Shown in pieces: positions 23,545 to 31,999 of a stretch of 64,000 nucleotides of DNA; within the stretch, counting starts at the first letter, position 1, and the number at the start of each line of letters is the position of its first letter. Origin of the DNA: Micromonospora sediminicola (lineage in GTDB: Bacteria > Actinomycetota > Actinomycetes > Mycobacteriales > Micromonosporaceae); the NCBI RefSeq assembly GCF_900089585.1, contig NZ_FLRH01000003.1, positions 3,610,501 through 3,674,500 on the forward strand, written 5' to 3'. Made by a program: the position numbers and the translations under genes. The notes under the pieces were generated by a model. It saw only the letters and a program-made list of their open reading frames with translations, was not told where the DNA came from and made no database searches.

Positions 23545-24609
23545 GTGGTCAACCGACAGTTCGCCCGGATCGCCGTCGCGGTTCCGGGCGTGGTCGCCCT
23601 GCTGGCCGTCAACGCGGCGGGCGCGTCCGCCGCGGCCGACGCGCCGGCCAACGACAACCTGGCCGGCGCGCTGCCGGTCGGCGCGCTGCCGTTCGTCGAC
23701 GGCCAGGATCTCAGCGCCGCCACCGTGCAGGAGGGCGAGCCGTCGTCCTGCTTCGAGGCCGGCCGGACGGTCTGGTACTCGTACACGCCCACCGCGGATC
23801 AACTGGTCACCGCCGGCACCGGGCCGGACTACCTCGGGGTCGCGGTCTACACCGGCGACTCCCTCGGGACCCTCGCCGAGGTCACCTGTCGCCCCACCTA
23901 CGGCGGCACGCCCGTGACGTTCCCGGCGCGGGCCGGCACGACGTACCTTCTCCGGGTCGGCGCGGACTACGCCGAGCAGACGACGTTCCGGCTGGACGTG
24001 GCACCCGGCCCGGAGGTCGACTTCGACGTGGCCGACGTGGAGTGGAGCGTCTTCGACGAGGTCGCGTTCTGGCCCCGGCTGTACGACCCGGCCGGCCTGG
24101 GCATCGACCTGGGTTCGCTGGTCTGGGACTTCGGCGACGGCACCACGTCGACCGAGCAGTTCCCCCGGCACCGCTTCGCGTCCGACGGCGACCACCGGGT
24201 GCGGCTGACCGCGCGCACTGTCGACGGGCGGACCGCCTCGGCCACCCACACGTCCGTGGTCCGCACCCACGACGTGGCGGTGGTCAAGGTGAACACCCCC
24301 TCGACCGCCCGTGCCGGACAGCGCGTCGGCATCACCGTCGAGGTGCGCAACAACCGCTACGACGAGCACGTGGAGGTCCGCCTCGAACGCAGCAACCCGT
24401 GGGGATTCGAGCAGGTGGACGCCGCCACCAAGCCGGTTCCGGCGACGGACGGAGGCGGACGGACCTCGTTCTCGTTCACGTACGCCGTGACGCCGGAGGA
24501 CGCGGCGATGGGCAAGGTGACCTTCCGCGCGGTGGCCGCGGTGCGGGACCACCGCGACGCGCTCCCGGCGGACAACCAGCTGCTCTCGGCCCCGGTCCGG
24601 GTGCGCTGA
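23545..24609 (+). CDS. Secreted PKD-domain protein
   Basis: A 354-residue exported protein. The signal peptide is residues 1-30 (ending GASAAADAPA). Residues about 32-150 form a beta-rich domain resembling pre-peptidase C-terminal modules (N-D-N-L-AGA, TVWYSYTP, TTYLLRVG). A PKD domain follows (about 165-245) with the hallmark WDFGDGTTS, then a CARDB-like Ig domain. No catalytic motif is seen; it may be an adhesin or surface binding protein. The GTG start has AGGAGG four bases upstream. Confidence 0.8.
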   Translation: MVNRQFARIAVAVPGVVALLAVNAAGASAAADAPANDNLAGALPVGALPFVDGQDLSAATVQEGEPSSCFEAGRTVWYSYTPTADQLVTAGTGPDYLGVAVYTGDSLGTLAEVTCRPTYGGTPVTFPARAGTTYLLRVGADYAEQTTFRLDVAPGPEVDFDVADVEWSVFDEVAFWPRLYDPAGLGIDLGSLVWDFGDGTTSTEQFPRHRFASDGDHRVRLTARTVDGRTASATHTSVVRTHDVAVVKVNTPSTARAGQRVGITVEVRNNRYDEHVEVRLERSNPWGFEQVDAATKPVPATDGGGRTSFSFTYAVTPEDAAMGKVTFRAVAAVRDHRDALPADNQLLSAPVRVR

Positions 24610-24616
24610 CGGCTCC

Positions 24617-24652
24617 CGTGGGCGGCGGCACGACCTCGCGCCGCCGCCCACG
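24617..24652. terminator. Bidirectional hairpin terminator
   Basis: A perfect 13-bp stem (24617-24629 with 24640-24652; arm CGTGGGCGGCGGC) and ten-base loop lie between the convergent PKD-protein and YhhN-type genes. Confidence 0.7.
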
Positions 24653-24658
24653 TCGGGG

Positions 24659-25300
24659 TCAGGCCGGGGCCGGCGCCGGGTCGCGGGCCGGGCCGGCGGC
24701 GGCGTGGTCGGCCGCCCAGCCGGTGGTGATCAGCAGCAGCGCGGCGCTGTAGGTGCCCATCACCAGCAGGCCGGCGCCGGGCAGGTCCCCGCCGGCCGCG
24801 CCGACGCCGATCAGCAGGTCGGAGACGAGGAACAACGCGCCGCCGGCAGCGGTCCGCGCGGACACGCCGGTCGCGGCGGCGGCCATCAGGCACAGGGCCA
24901 GGCTGTAGCCGAGCACGGGCACCCGCAGCGGCCCCAACGCGCTCCACAGCAGGGCGTTGCCGGTCGCCCAGGCGAGCAGGTAGCCCACCCACGCCAGGGT
25001 CGGCGGGCGTCCGCGCCGCAGGAACCCGGTGAGGAACGCCAGCTGCGCCACCAGGAAGAACCCCATGCCGAGCAGGAACGCGGCCCGGCCCGGCACGAGC
25101 AGGGCCACGTCCCCGGCGGTGGCGGCGACCAGACCGACCGTCACCGCGTCCACCCGCCGTCGCCGCTGCCACAGGTACGCCAGCAGCACCGGCGCCAGCA
25201 GTGGCTTGGCCAGCCACTGGAGCGCCGTCGAGTCGAGCGCGACGCCGACCAGCTCGACCGCGGCGACCAGCCCGAACAGGGTCAGCCAGGAGCGCCTCAC
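24659..25300 (-). CDS. YhhN/TMEM86-type lysoplasmalogenase
   Basis: A 213-residue membrane protein with about eight helices in the YhhN (TMEM86) pattern: LAKPLLAPVLLAYLW near residue 30, GDVALLV near 65, FLVAQLAFLTGF near 85, and a C-terminal FLVSDLLIGVG followed by YSAALLLITTG. Family members hydrolyse the vinyl-ether bond of lysoplasmalogens. The GTG start overlaps the stop of the alkylglycerol-monooxygenase-like gene by four bases (GTGA), tying both to ether-lipid metabolism. Confidence 0.85.
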   Translation of the reverse strand: MRRSWLTLFGLVAAVELVGVALDSTALQWLAKPLLAPVLLAYLWQRRRRVDAVTVGLVAATAGDVALLVPGRAAFLLGMGFFLVAQLAFLTGFLRRGRPPTLAWVGYLLAWATGNALLWSALGPLRVPVLGYSLALCLMAAAATGVSARTAAGGALFLVSDLLIGVGAAGGDLPGAGLLVMGTYSAALLLITTGWAADHAAAGPARDPAPAPA

Positions 25301-26124
25301 CGGGCCGGCTGCCAGCCGGGTCGGCCGAACAGGTAACCGAGGCGGTGCCGCCAGCACGTGGCCCGGCGCACGTCGGACCAGATCGCGGCGAACTCGTGGG
25401 TGGCCACCCGCAGCGGGTTGTAGGTGCCGATGTTCTTCGTGAGCCCGTAGCGCGCGGTGGCCCGCTCCGGCTCGAAGGTGCCGAACAGCCGGTCCCAGAT
25501 GATCAGAATGCCGCCGTAGTTGCGGTCCAGGTATTCGGTGTTCGAGCCGTGGTGCACCCGGTGGTGCGACGGCGTGTTGAAGATCCACTCGATCGGCCGG
25601 GGCAGTACGTTGATCCGCTCGGTGTGCAGGAAGAACTGGTACAGCAGACTGACCGACTGCTGGAGGAGGATCATCCACGGCGGGATGCCGAGCAGCGCCA
25701 GCGCCAGCCAGAACGGCAGCGAGGTCATCGGCGTCCAGCTCTGCCGCAGCGCGGTGGAGAGGTTGTAGTAGACGCTGGAGTGGTGCACGACGTGGCTCGC
25801 CCAGAGCACGCGCACCTCGTGGTGGGAGCGGTGGAACCAGTAGTAGGCCAGGTCGTCGGCGAAGAAGAGGATCACCCAGGTCCACCAGTCGCCGGGGGAG
25901 AGGTGGACCGGCGCGACCGTCCACAGGGCCGCGAAGACACCGACCGTGAGCAGCTTCCACGGAAAGCCGATGATCTGGCTGCCCAGCCCCATCGACAGGC
26001 TGGTGGTGGTGTCGCGCAGCTCGTAGCCGCGTTCCTCGTCGTCGGGCAGGAAGCGGTAGGAGACCGCCTCGATGATGATCAGGAGCAGGAACGCCGGTAC
26101 GGCGTACAGCACGGCGGGGATCAT
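25297..26124 (-). CDS. Alkylglycerol monooxygenase-like fatty acid hydroxylase superfamily protein
   Basis: A 275-residue membrane di-iron enzyme. The histidine boxes are HRSHH, HVVHH and HHRVHH, within about four membrane helices. Beyond these, the segments VVHHSSVYYNLSTALRQS, LLYQFFLHTERIN and LIIWDRLFGTFEPE match what I know of AGMO (TMEM195) rather than of sterol desaturases or carotene hydroxylases. AGMO cleaves the ether bond of alkylglycerols. The ATG overlaps the GntR stop (ATGA) and the next gene overlaps its stop, so the three genes form a tight operon. The substrate assignment is inferred from motifs and context. Confidence 0.85.
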   Translation of the reverse strand: MIPAVLYAVPAFLLLIIIEAVSYRFLPDDEERGYELRDTTTSLSMGLGSQIIGFPWKLLTVGVFAALWTVAPVHLSPGDWWTWVILFFADDLAYYWFHRSHHEVRVLWASHVVHHSSVYYNLSTALRQSWTPMTSLPFWLALALLGIPPWMILLQQSVSLLYQFFLHTERINVLPRPIEWIFNTPSHHRVHHGSNTEYLDRNYGGILIIWDRLFGTFEPERATARYGLTKNIGTYNPLRVATHEFAAIWSDVRRATCWRHRLGYLFGRPGWQPAR

Positions 26125-26849
26125 GCGCGCGCTTCCCTTCCGGTGGTGGGGGTGGTGGGGGTGGTGACCGGGGCGGTCAGCAGCGCCCGGGCGTGCCGGG
26201 CGGCCGCCGCACCCTGACCGGACGCGATCGCGGCGGCGAGGCGGCGGTGGCCGGCGACGTCGAGCAGTTCGGCGGTACGGGTGTCCGGGGGGACGTCGCC
26301 GACCGCGAACGTGCCGGCGACCAGGCTGTTGAAGGCCAGCTGGTAGGCGGTGTTGCCGCTGCCGCGCACGACCAGGCGCCAGATCGCGATGTTCGCCTCG
26401 GCCATCCGGTCCAGGTCGGGGGCGAGTGAGCCGTACTCCTCGGCGGCCCGGACCAGGGCGGCGACGACCGCCGTGTCGCCGCGCTCGGCGCAGAGCCGGG
26501 CCGCGTCGATGCCGACGCAGGCCCGCATCTCCAGCATGTCGCGCACCAGCGTCGCGACCGGAAGCACGTCACCGGAGCGGGCCAGCGACAGCGCCAGGTC
26601 GAGCCCGGCGTGCACCCGCCAGTCCAGCACCCGGGTCGCGCCGCCCTGGCTGACCCGGACCAGGCCGAGCTGTTGCAGCCGGCGCAACGCCTCCCGGACC
26701 GCGTGCCGGTTCACCGCGAAGGCGGCGGCCAGCTCGCGCTCGCCCGGCAGGGTCTCGTCCGGGCGGTAGCGACCGGACACGATCGCGTCGCGGAGCTGGC
26801 CGAAGACGTGGTCGGAGACCGAGGCGCGGGGGGCGGGGGCGAAGGCCAT
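26121..26849 (-). CDS. GntR/FadR-family regulator
   Basis: A 242-residue regulator. The N-terminal winged helix (residues about 10-75) has GRYRPDETLPGERELAAAF and HAVREALRRLQQLGLV; the C-terminal FCD domain is all-helical and keeps likely metal-binding residues (DMLEMR, then HRRLAAAIASG). It probably represses its own operon, which contains the AGMO-like and lysoplasmalogenase genes, and responds to a lipid-derived ligand. ATG 26849 is chosen over GTG 26873 because family similarity begins there. A TGGT-N3-ACCA operator lies 37 bp upstream. Confidence 0.88.
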   Translation of the reverse strand: MAFAPAPRASVSDHVFGQLRDAIVSGRYRPDETLPGERELAAAFAVNRHAVREALRRLQQLGLVRVSQGGATRVLDWRVHAGLDLALSLARSGDVLPVATLVRDMLEMRACVGIDAARLCAERGDTAVVAALVRAAEEYGSLAPDLDRMAEANIAIWRLVVRGSGNTAYQLAFNSLVAGTFAVGDVPPDTRTAELLDVAGHRRLAAAIASGQGAAAARHARALLTAPVTTPTTPTTGREARA

Positions 26850-26885
26850 GGCCAGCAGTGTGGCCCCGCACACATCAACCCGTCA

Positions 26886-26900
26886 ACTGGTTGGACCAGT
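26886..26900. promoter_or_regulatory. GntR/FadR-type operator
   Basis: ACTGGTTGGACCAGT is a perfect six-base inverted repeat around TGG, containing the TGGT-N3-ACCA core typical of the FadR subfamily. It lies between the divergent GntR operon and htpG and overlaps a possible TTGACG -35 element for the GntR promoter. Confidence 0.6.
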
Positions 26901-26996
26901 CAGGTTTCGTTCGGCACCGGTCCGGCCGGTGGGTGCCGTCCCGGTCACCCCTCGTATCCTTTCCGCCGTAGCCCCGCAACCGGGAAGGGAGTCGGT

Positions 26997-28889
26997 GTGA
27001 GCGACCGGGTCGAGACGCTGGAGTTCCAGGCCGAGGCGCGTCAGCTGCTGCAGCTGATGGTGCACTCGATCTACTCGAACAAGGACGTCTTCCTGCGCGA
27101 ACTGATCTCGAACGCGTCCGACGCGCTGGACAAGCTGCGGCTGACGTCGCTGGTCGACAAGGACCTGTCGGTCGACGCGTCCGACCTGCACATCGAGATC
27201 GAGGTGGACAGGGACGCCCGCACGCTGACCGTGCGGGACAACGGCATCGGCATGTCCCGCGACGAGGTGGTCGGCCTGATCGGCACGATCGCCAAGTCCG
27301 GCACCGCCGAGCTGCTGCGTACGCTGCGCGAGTCCAAGGACGCCGCCGCCGACCAGGACCTGATCGGCCAGTTCGGGGTCGGCTTCTACGCCACCTTCAT
27401 GGTCGCCGACCGGGTGACGCTGCTGACCCGGCGGGCCGGGGAGACCGGCGGCACCCGTTGGGAGTCCTCCGGCGAGGGCACCTACTCCGTGGAGGCGGTC
27501 GACGAGGCGCCGCAGGGCACCTCGGTCACCCTGCACCTCAAGCCGGTCGACGCCGACGACAACCTGCACGACTACACCGCCGAGCGGACCATCCGCGAGA
27601 TCGTCAAGCGCTACTCCGACTTCATCGCCTGGCCGATCCGGATGAGCGTGGACGTCCCCGGCGAGGACGGCGCCGCCACCCGCGAGGTGCAGACGCTCAA
27701 CTCGATGAAGGCGCTCTGGGCGCGCTCGCGCGACGAGGTGGACGAGGCCGAGTACAAGGAGTTCTACCGGCACGTCGCGCACGACTGGGCCGACCCCCTC
27801 GAGACCATCCACATGCGCGGCGAGGGCACGTTCGAGTACGAGGCGCTGCTCTTCCTGCCCTCGCACGCCCCGCTCGACCTGTTCGCCCCGCAGGGCCGTC
27901 GTGGCGTGCAGCTCTACGTCAAGCGCGTGTTCATCATGGACGACTGCGAGGCGCTGATCCCCAACTACCTGCGCTTCGTCAAGGGTGTGGTGGACGCGCA
28001 CGACCTGTCGCTGAACATCTCCCGGGAGATCCTGCAGCAGGACCGGCAGATCCGCGCGGTGCGCCGGCGGCTGGTCAAGAAGGTGCTGGGCACGCTCAAG
28101 GACATGTCGGCCGAGTCGTACCGCACGTTCTGGACCGAGTTCGGGCCGGTGGTCAAGGAGGGTCTGCTGGAGGACCCGGACAACACCGAGGCGCTGCTGG
28201 ACCTGGTCCGCGCGGCCAGCACCCACGACCCGGCCGAGCCGACCACGCTGCGCGCCTACGTGGAGCGGATGAAGGACGGCCAGACCGAGATCTACTACGC
28301 CACCGGCGAGAACCGGGCCACCATCGAGAACTCGCCGCACCTGGAGGCGTTCCGGGCCAAGGGTTACGAGGTGCTGATCCTCACCGACCCGGTGGACGAG
28401 GTGTGGGTCGAGCGGGTCGGCGCGTACGACGGGAGGACGCTGCGCTCGGTGGCCAAGGGCCAGGTCGACCTGGAGACCGAGGAGGAGAAGGAGAAGGCCG
28501 AGGCCGAGCGGCAGGAGTACGCCGACCTGCTCACCTTCCTCGGCGGCGCGCTCACCGACAGCGTCAAGGAGGTGCGGCTGTCCACCCGGCTGACCACCTC
28601 GCCGGCCTGCGTGGTGGGCGACGCGCACGACATGACGCCGACGCTGGAGAAGATGTACCGGGCGATGGGTCAGGAGGTGCCCCGGGTCAAGCGGATCCTG
28701 GAGCTGAACCCGACCCACCCGCTGGTCACCGGCCTGCGCAAGGCGCACGGCGAGGGTGGCGACACCGCCGCGCTGACCGAGACCGCCGAGCTGCTGTACG
28801 GCATGGCGCTGCTGGCCGAGGGTGGCGACCTCGCCGACCCGGCCCGCTTCACCCGGATCCTCGCCGACCGCCTCGCCCGCGGCCTGTAG
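26997..28889 (+). CDS. htpG: Molecular chaperone HtpG (Hsp90)
   Basis: A 630-residue, full-length bacterial Hsp90. The N-terminal GHKL ATPase has ELISNASDALDKLR near 33, DNGIGM near 80 and GQFGVGFYA near 121. The middle domain and C-terminal dimerisation domain are intact (SLNISREILQQ near 340). It assists folding of client proteins in the cytoplasm using ATP. The GTG start follows AAGGGAG, and a TATCCT box (26955-26960) fits as -10. A long palindrome ends the transcript. Confidence 0.97.
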   Translation: MSDRVETLEFQAEARQLLQLMVHSIYSNKDVFLRELISNASDALDKLRLTSLVDKDLSVDASDLHIEIEVDRDARTLTVRDNGIGMSRDEVVGLIGTIAKSGTAELLRTLRESKDAAADQDLIGQFGVGFYATFMVADRVTLLTRRAGETGGTRWESSGEGTYSVEAVDEAPQGTSVTLHLKPVDADDNLHDYTAERTIREIVKRYSDFIAWPIRMSVDVPGEDGAATREVQTLNSMKALWARSRDEVDEAEYKEFYRHVAHDWADPLETIHMRGEGTFEYEALLFLPSHAPLDLFAPQGRRGVQLYVKRVFIMDDCEALIPNYLRFVKGVVDAHDLSLNISREILQQDRQIRAVRRRLVKKVLGTLKDMSAESYRTFWTEFGPVVKEGLLEDPDNTEALLDLVRAASTHDPAEPTTLRAYVERMKDGQTEIYYATGENRATIENSPHLEAFRAKGYEVLILTDPVDEVWVERVGAYDGRTLRSVAKGQVDLETEEEKEKAEAERQEYADLLTFLGGALTDSVKEVRLSTRLTTSPACVVGDAHDMTPTLEKMYRAMGQEVPRVKRILELNPTHPLVTGLRKAHGEGGDTAALTETAELLYGMALLAEGGDLADPARFTRILADRLARGL

Positions 28890-28947
28890 GTGTAAGGAAG
28901 GGCCCCTTCTTATCGCCTGGGCGATAAGAAGGGGCCCTTCCTTACAC
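28890..28947. terminator. 58-bp perfect palindrome, bidirectional terminator
   Basis: Arms of 28 bases (28890-28917 and 28920-28947) pair perfectly around a two-base centre. Each arm contains AAGGGGCCC/GGGCCCCTT and TTATCGC. It starts right after the htpG stop and ends nine bases from the stop of the convergent SDR gene. I associate this AAGGGGCCCTT-type element with dispersed Micromonospora terminators. Confidence 0.75.
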
Positions 28948-28955
28948 GCGGACGC

Positions 28956-29654
28956 TCAGGGGAGGTCGGGGTAGAGGGCGGCCACGCCGCCGGACAGTCC
29001 GGCCTGGACCCGGCGGGCGACGTCGTCGGCCAGGATCTCGTAGCTGTCGGACTCGATGCCGTCGGCAGCCATCCGGGCGACCTCGGCCGGGTCGGCCTTG
29101 GGTCCGGTGACGGCGGCGGCCATGTCGGTGTCCATGTAGCCGACGTGCAGGCCGGCGACCCGGACGCCCCGGTCGGCGAGCTCGACGCGCAGCGCGTTGG
29201 TCATCGACCACTCGGCGGCCTTCGCCGCCCCGTACGCGCCGACGCCGGGGAACGTGAACCAGGACAGGGCCGACATGACGTTCAGGATCGTCCCGCCGCC
29301 GTTCGCCGCGATCCGGGGCGCGAACGCCCGCACCACCGACAGCGTGCCGAGGTAGTGCGTCTCCAGCTCCAGCCGGATCTGGTCGAGGTCGCCGTCGAGC
29401 AGGTCGGCGCCGGTGCTCACGCCGGCGTTGTTGACCAGCAGCGTCACGTCGCCGGCGCGCTGCGCGGCGGCGGCCACCGAGGCGGGGTCGGTGACGTCCA
29501 GGCGTAGCGGGGTGACGCCGGGCAGGTCGACGCTGTCCGGGTTGCGCGCGCCGGCCCAGACCGTGGCGCCCCGCGCCACGAGTTCCGCGGCCAGGTGCCG
29601 GCCGAAGCCGCGGTTCGCGCCGGTGACCAGGGCGGTGCTTCCAGCGATCTTCAT
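28956..29654 (-). CDS. Short-chain dehydrogenase/reductase
   Basis: A 232-residue classical SDR. The cofactor motif is TGANRGFGRH (residues 11-20), NNAG is near 76, and the catalytic Ser and YGAAK are near 125 and 138. The R following TGAN favours NADP(H). Substrate unknown. It lies 32 bp downstream of an HxlR regulator on the same strand and is probably its target gene. The ATG at 29654 is followed directly by the Rossmann start. Confidence 0.9.
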   Translation of the reverse strand: MKIAGSTALVTGANRGFGRHLAAELVARGATVWAGARNPDSVDLPGVTPLRLDVTDPASVAAAAQRAGDVTLLVNNAGVSTGADLLDGDLDQIRLELETHYLGTLSVVRAFAPRIAANGGGTILNVMSALSWFTFPGVGAYGAAKAAEWSMTNALRVELADRGVRVAGLHVGYMDTDMAAAVTGPKADPAEVARMAADGIESDSYEILADDVARRVQAGLSGGVAALYPDLP

Positions 29655-29686
29655 GTCTCGCTCCGAGGGTGCTGAGGGTGGGTGGA

Positions 29687-30163
29687 TCAGGAGGCCCGCA
29701 GGCCCGGACCGGGCAGCACGGCCAGCTCGTCGGCCGGCACGTCGTGCCCGGCGTCGCAGCGCAGCCGGGCGTGCACGTCCGCCCCGCAGTCGTGATGGGT
29801 GACCAGGACGGACGGGCCGACCTCGTCGGCGGCGTACGCGTCGCCCCACTGGCGGAGGGCGACGAGCACGGGCAGCAGGTCGCGGCCCTTGGCGGTGAGC
29901 ACGTACTCGTCGCGGGTGCGCTGCCCGGGCTCCCGGTAGGGCCGCCGGTCGAGCAGGCCGTCGGCGACGAGCTGCTTGAGGCGGGTGGCGGCGACCGGTT
30001 CGCTCACGCCGACCCGGCGGGCGAAGTCGTCGAAGCGCCGGGTGCCGAACGACGCCTCGCGCAGCAGGAGCAGCGTGGTGCGGTTGCCGACCACCTCGAG
30101 CGCCCGGGCGATCGAGCAGTTGGCGGTGGACCAGGAGTCGCGCTGCGCGAGGAAGTCCGTCAT
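29687..30163 (-). CDS. HxlR-family regulator
   Basis: A 158-residue winged-helix regulator of the HxlR type: CSIARALEVVGNRTTLLLLRE at the start, then FDDFARRVGVSEPVAATRLKQLV and RPYREPGQRTRDEYVLTAKG, the wing. The C-terminal tail has HHDCG and DAGHD, an extra segment with one Cys in each part that may bind metal or sense thiol stress. Many HxlR proteins sense quinones or aldehydes and control an adjacent reductase; the SDR downstream fits. TAGCGT lies seven bases before the ATG. Confidence 0.88.
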   Translation of the reverse strand: MTDFLAQRDSWSTANCSIARALEVVGNRTTLLLLREASFGTRRFDDFARRVGVSEPVAATRLKQLVADGLLDRRPYREPGQRTRDEYVLTAKGRDLLPVLVALRQWGDAYAADEVGPSVLVTHHDCGADVHARLRCDAGHDVPADELAVLPGPGLRAS

Positions 30164-30239
30164 GGGCCCGACGCTACCGCGCTGACTTAGGGAAACAAAA
30201 GCCAGCTATCTCACGTCGCGGCTCGGGAATATCCGTCGG

Positions 30240-31802
30240 TCACAGCTGACCGGGGTAGAAGCCGTGCCGGGCCAGCGGCTCGACGATCTGGTGCTCCTCG
30301 TACGACAGGTGTGACAGCAGCGTGTCGGTGAGCAGGTCCGCCGCCTCCTGGAGCCCGGTGAAGTCACCCGGTCGGCTGATCAGCTCCACCAGCGCCCGGT
30401 CGACACCCTCCACCACGCCGTGGATCACCACGTGCTCCTCCTCCAGCCGGTCCAGCACCGCCGCCAGCCCGGCGTCGGCGCGGCGCAGGTGCGGGAAGAC
30501 CGAGGCGTCCTCCAGTCCGTGGTGCTGGGTCACCACGGTGCAGTACGCGGCGCAGTACGCGCCCAGCGTCCAGTTGTTCTGCCGCAGGGTCATCTCGTTC
30601 AGCGCGGCCCGCGCCCCGCCCGGCGAGACCGCGCCCCGCGTGACCTGTTCCAGCAGGTCCCGCACCTGGGCCAGCTCCCGGCGCAGGTGGTCGTGCACGT
30701 CCACCAGATGTTGCCCCGCGGCCTGCGCGTGGGCCGGGTAGACGTGCCCGGCCGGCGCCGGCGGGGCGGTCGGACGGGTCGACTCGTCCCAGAGGCGGCG
30801 CGCGCTCAGGCGTACCCCCGGGTCGGGCGTGGGGGTGACCGCGAGGGTGGTCGGAACGCCGCCGGCGGCCTGCTCCCGCGCGACGGCGCGGGCGCCGCTG
30901 CCCGACGTGGTGCGCTCGGCCGCGACCAGCTCCCGGACCGCCGGCGCCACCTCCTGGGCGAAGAGCTGGATGGCGCGCGGCTCGTCGCTGCCCAGGACGA
31001 AGGTGGTGATGCCGTGCTCCAGGGTGAGCCCGGCCAGGTCCTCCACCCACCGCTGCGGCGGCCCGGCCAGGAACCCCGTGGACGAGCGGGTGAAACTGCC
31101 GGTCACGTTGAGCATCCGGCGGATCTCGCCGGGGTCCCGCCCGGCGGCCCGCGCGCCCTCGTCGACCAGCGCGTTGAGTGCGGGCAGCTCGTCGGGCCCG
31201 TTCGGCAGGTAGGCCAACGACGGCAGCCAGCCGTCCGCGGCGCGACCGACCAGGCGCAGCATGCGTGGCTTGTACGCGCCCACCCAGATGCCCACCGGAT
31301 GGGCCGGCGCCGGTCCGCGCTTCGCGCCGACCACCCGGTAGTGCTCCCCGGCGACGCGGATCATCCCGCGTCGGTCGGTGCCCCAGACCTCCCGGATGAC
31401 CTGGATCGCCTCGTCGAGCGCGTCGACCGCCGCGCCGGGGGAGAGCCGCCGCCCGCCGGCCGCCTCGATCGCGTCCCAGAACGCGCCCGCGCCCAGCCCC
31501 AGCTCGACCCGGCCGCCGGTGAGCAGGTCCAGGCTGGCCACGCTGCGGGCGAGCACCACCGGCTGGCGCAGCGGCAGGTTGAGCACGTTGCCGGCCAGTC
31601 CGATCCGGTCGGTGGCGGCGGCCACGTACGACATCAGCGTCCACGTGTCCAGGAAACCCGGCTGGTAGGGGTGGTCCTGGAAGGTGACCAGGTCCAGCCC
31701 GACCTGCTCGCAGAGCGAGGCGAGGGCCACCACCTGGTCCGGCCGTCCGGCGGTGGGGGTGAGGAAGCCGCCGAAGGCCAGCTCGTGTCCGTGCTCGGTC
31801 AT
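30240..31802 (-). CDS. LLM-type flavin/F420 oxidoreductase fused to hemerythrin domain
   Basis: A 520-residue fusion. Residues 1-300 form a luciferase-like barrel (GGRVELGLGAGAFWDAIEAAG near 95, HPVGIWVGAYKPRMLRLVGRAADGW near 165), as in FMN- or F420-dependent oxidoreductases. After a Pro/Ala-rich linker (about 300-370), a hemerythrin domain begins with HDHLRREL, then QHHGLEDASVFPHL, EEEHVVIH and SYEEHQIVEPL, supplying the usual His/Glu di-iron ligands. Joining a flavin enzyme to an oxygen- or redox-sensing di-iron domain is unusual. GAGGAGC precedes ATG 31802. Substrate unknown. It is alone on its strand. Confidence 0.85.
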   Translation of the reverse strand: MTEHGHELAFGGFLTPTAGRPDQVVALASLCEQVGLDLVTFQDHPYQPGFLDTWTLMSYVAAATDRIGLAGNVLNLPLRQPVVLARSVASLDLLTGGRVELGLGAGAFWDAIEAAGGRRLSPGAAVDALDEAIQVIREVWGTDRRGMIRVAGEHYRVVGAKRGPAPAHPVGIWVGAYKPRMLRLVGRAADGWLPSLAYLPNGPDELPALNALVDEGARAAGRDPGEIRRMLNVTGSFTRSSTGFLAGPPQRWVEDLAGLTLEHGITTFVLGSDEPRAIQLFAQEVAPAVRELVAAERTTSGSGARAVAREQAAGGVPTTLAVTPTPDPGVRLSARRLWDESTRPTAPPAPAGHVYPAHAQAAGQHLVDVHDHLRRELAQVRDLLEQVTRGAVSPGGARAALNEMTLRQNNWTLGAYCAAYCTVVTQHHGLEDASVFPHLRRADAGLAAVLDRLEEEHVVIHGVVEGVDRALVELISRPGDFTGLQEAADLLTDTLLSHLSYEEHQIVEPLARHGFYPGQL

Positions 31803-31961
31803 CCGTGCCGCTCCTCGTGCGATCTTGCCGGTCCCGCCCACGGTAGCCCGGGGCCGGGACGCCCGGGCGGGGCGTCCGGATCCGGCCCGGACGTCCCGCT
31901 ACCACGTCGTCGTGTCCCGTGTGCGCGGTCGCCCACGTGGGTGACGAACATCCCAAGAAGT

Positions 31962-31990
31962 GGGCGATCGCCCGAAATCGTCCCTAGCGT
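31962..31990 (+). promoter_or_regulatory. rpf promoter with 12-bp palindrome
   Basis: GGGCGATCGCCC at 31962-31973 is a perfect palindrome placed where a -35 element would be, followed at 31985-31990 by TAGCGT as -10. Transcription would start near 31997, just before the riboswitch fold. Confidence 0.4.
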
Positions 31991-31999
31991 CGGTGGCGT

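Noticed and set aside
20589..24752. A 1,387-codon open frame on the plus strand crossing the S8 protease, the oxidoreductase and the PKD gene
   Set aside because: It is Arg/Gly/Ala-rich shadow sequence produced by high GC at third positions. The real genes in this span have strong family motifs in other frames.
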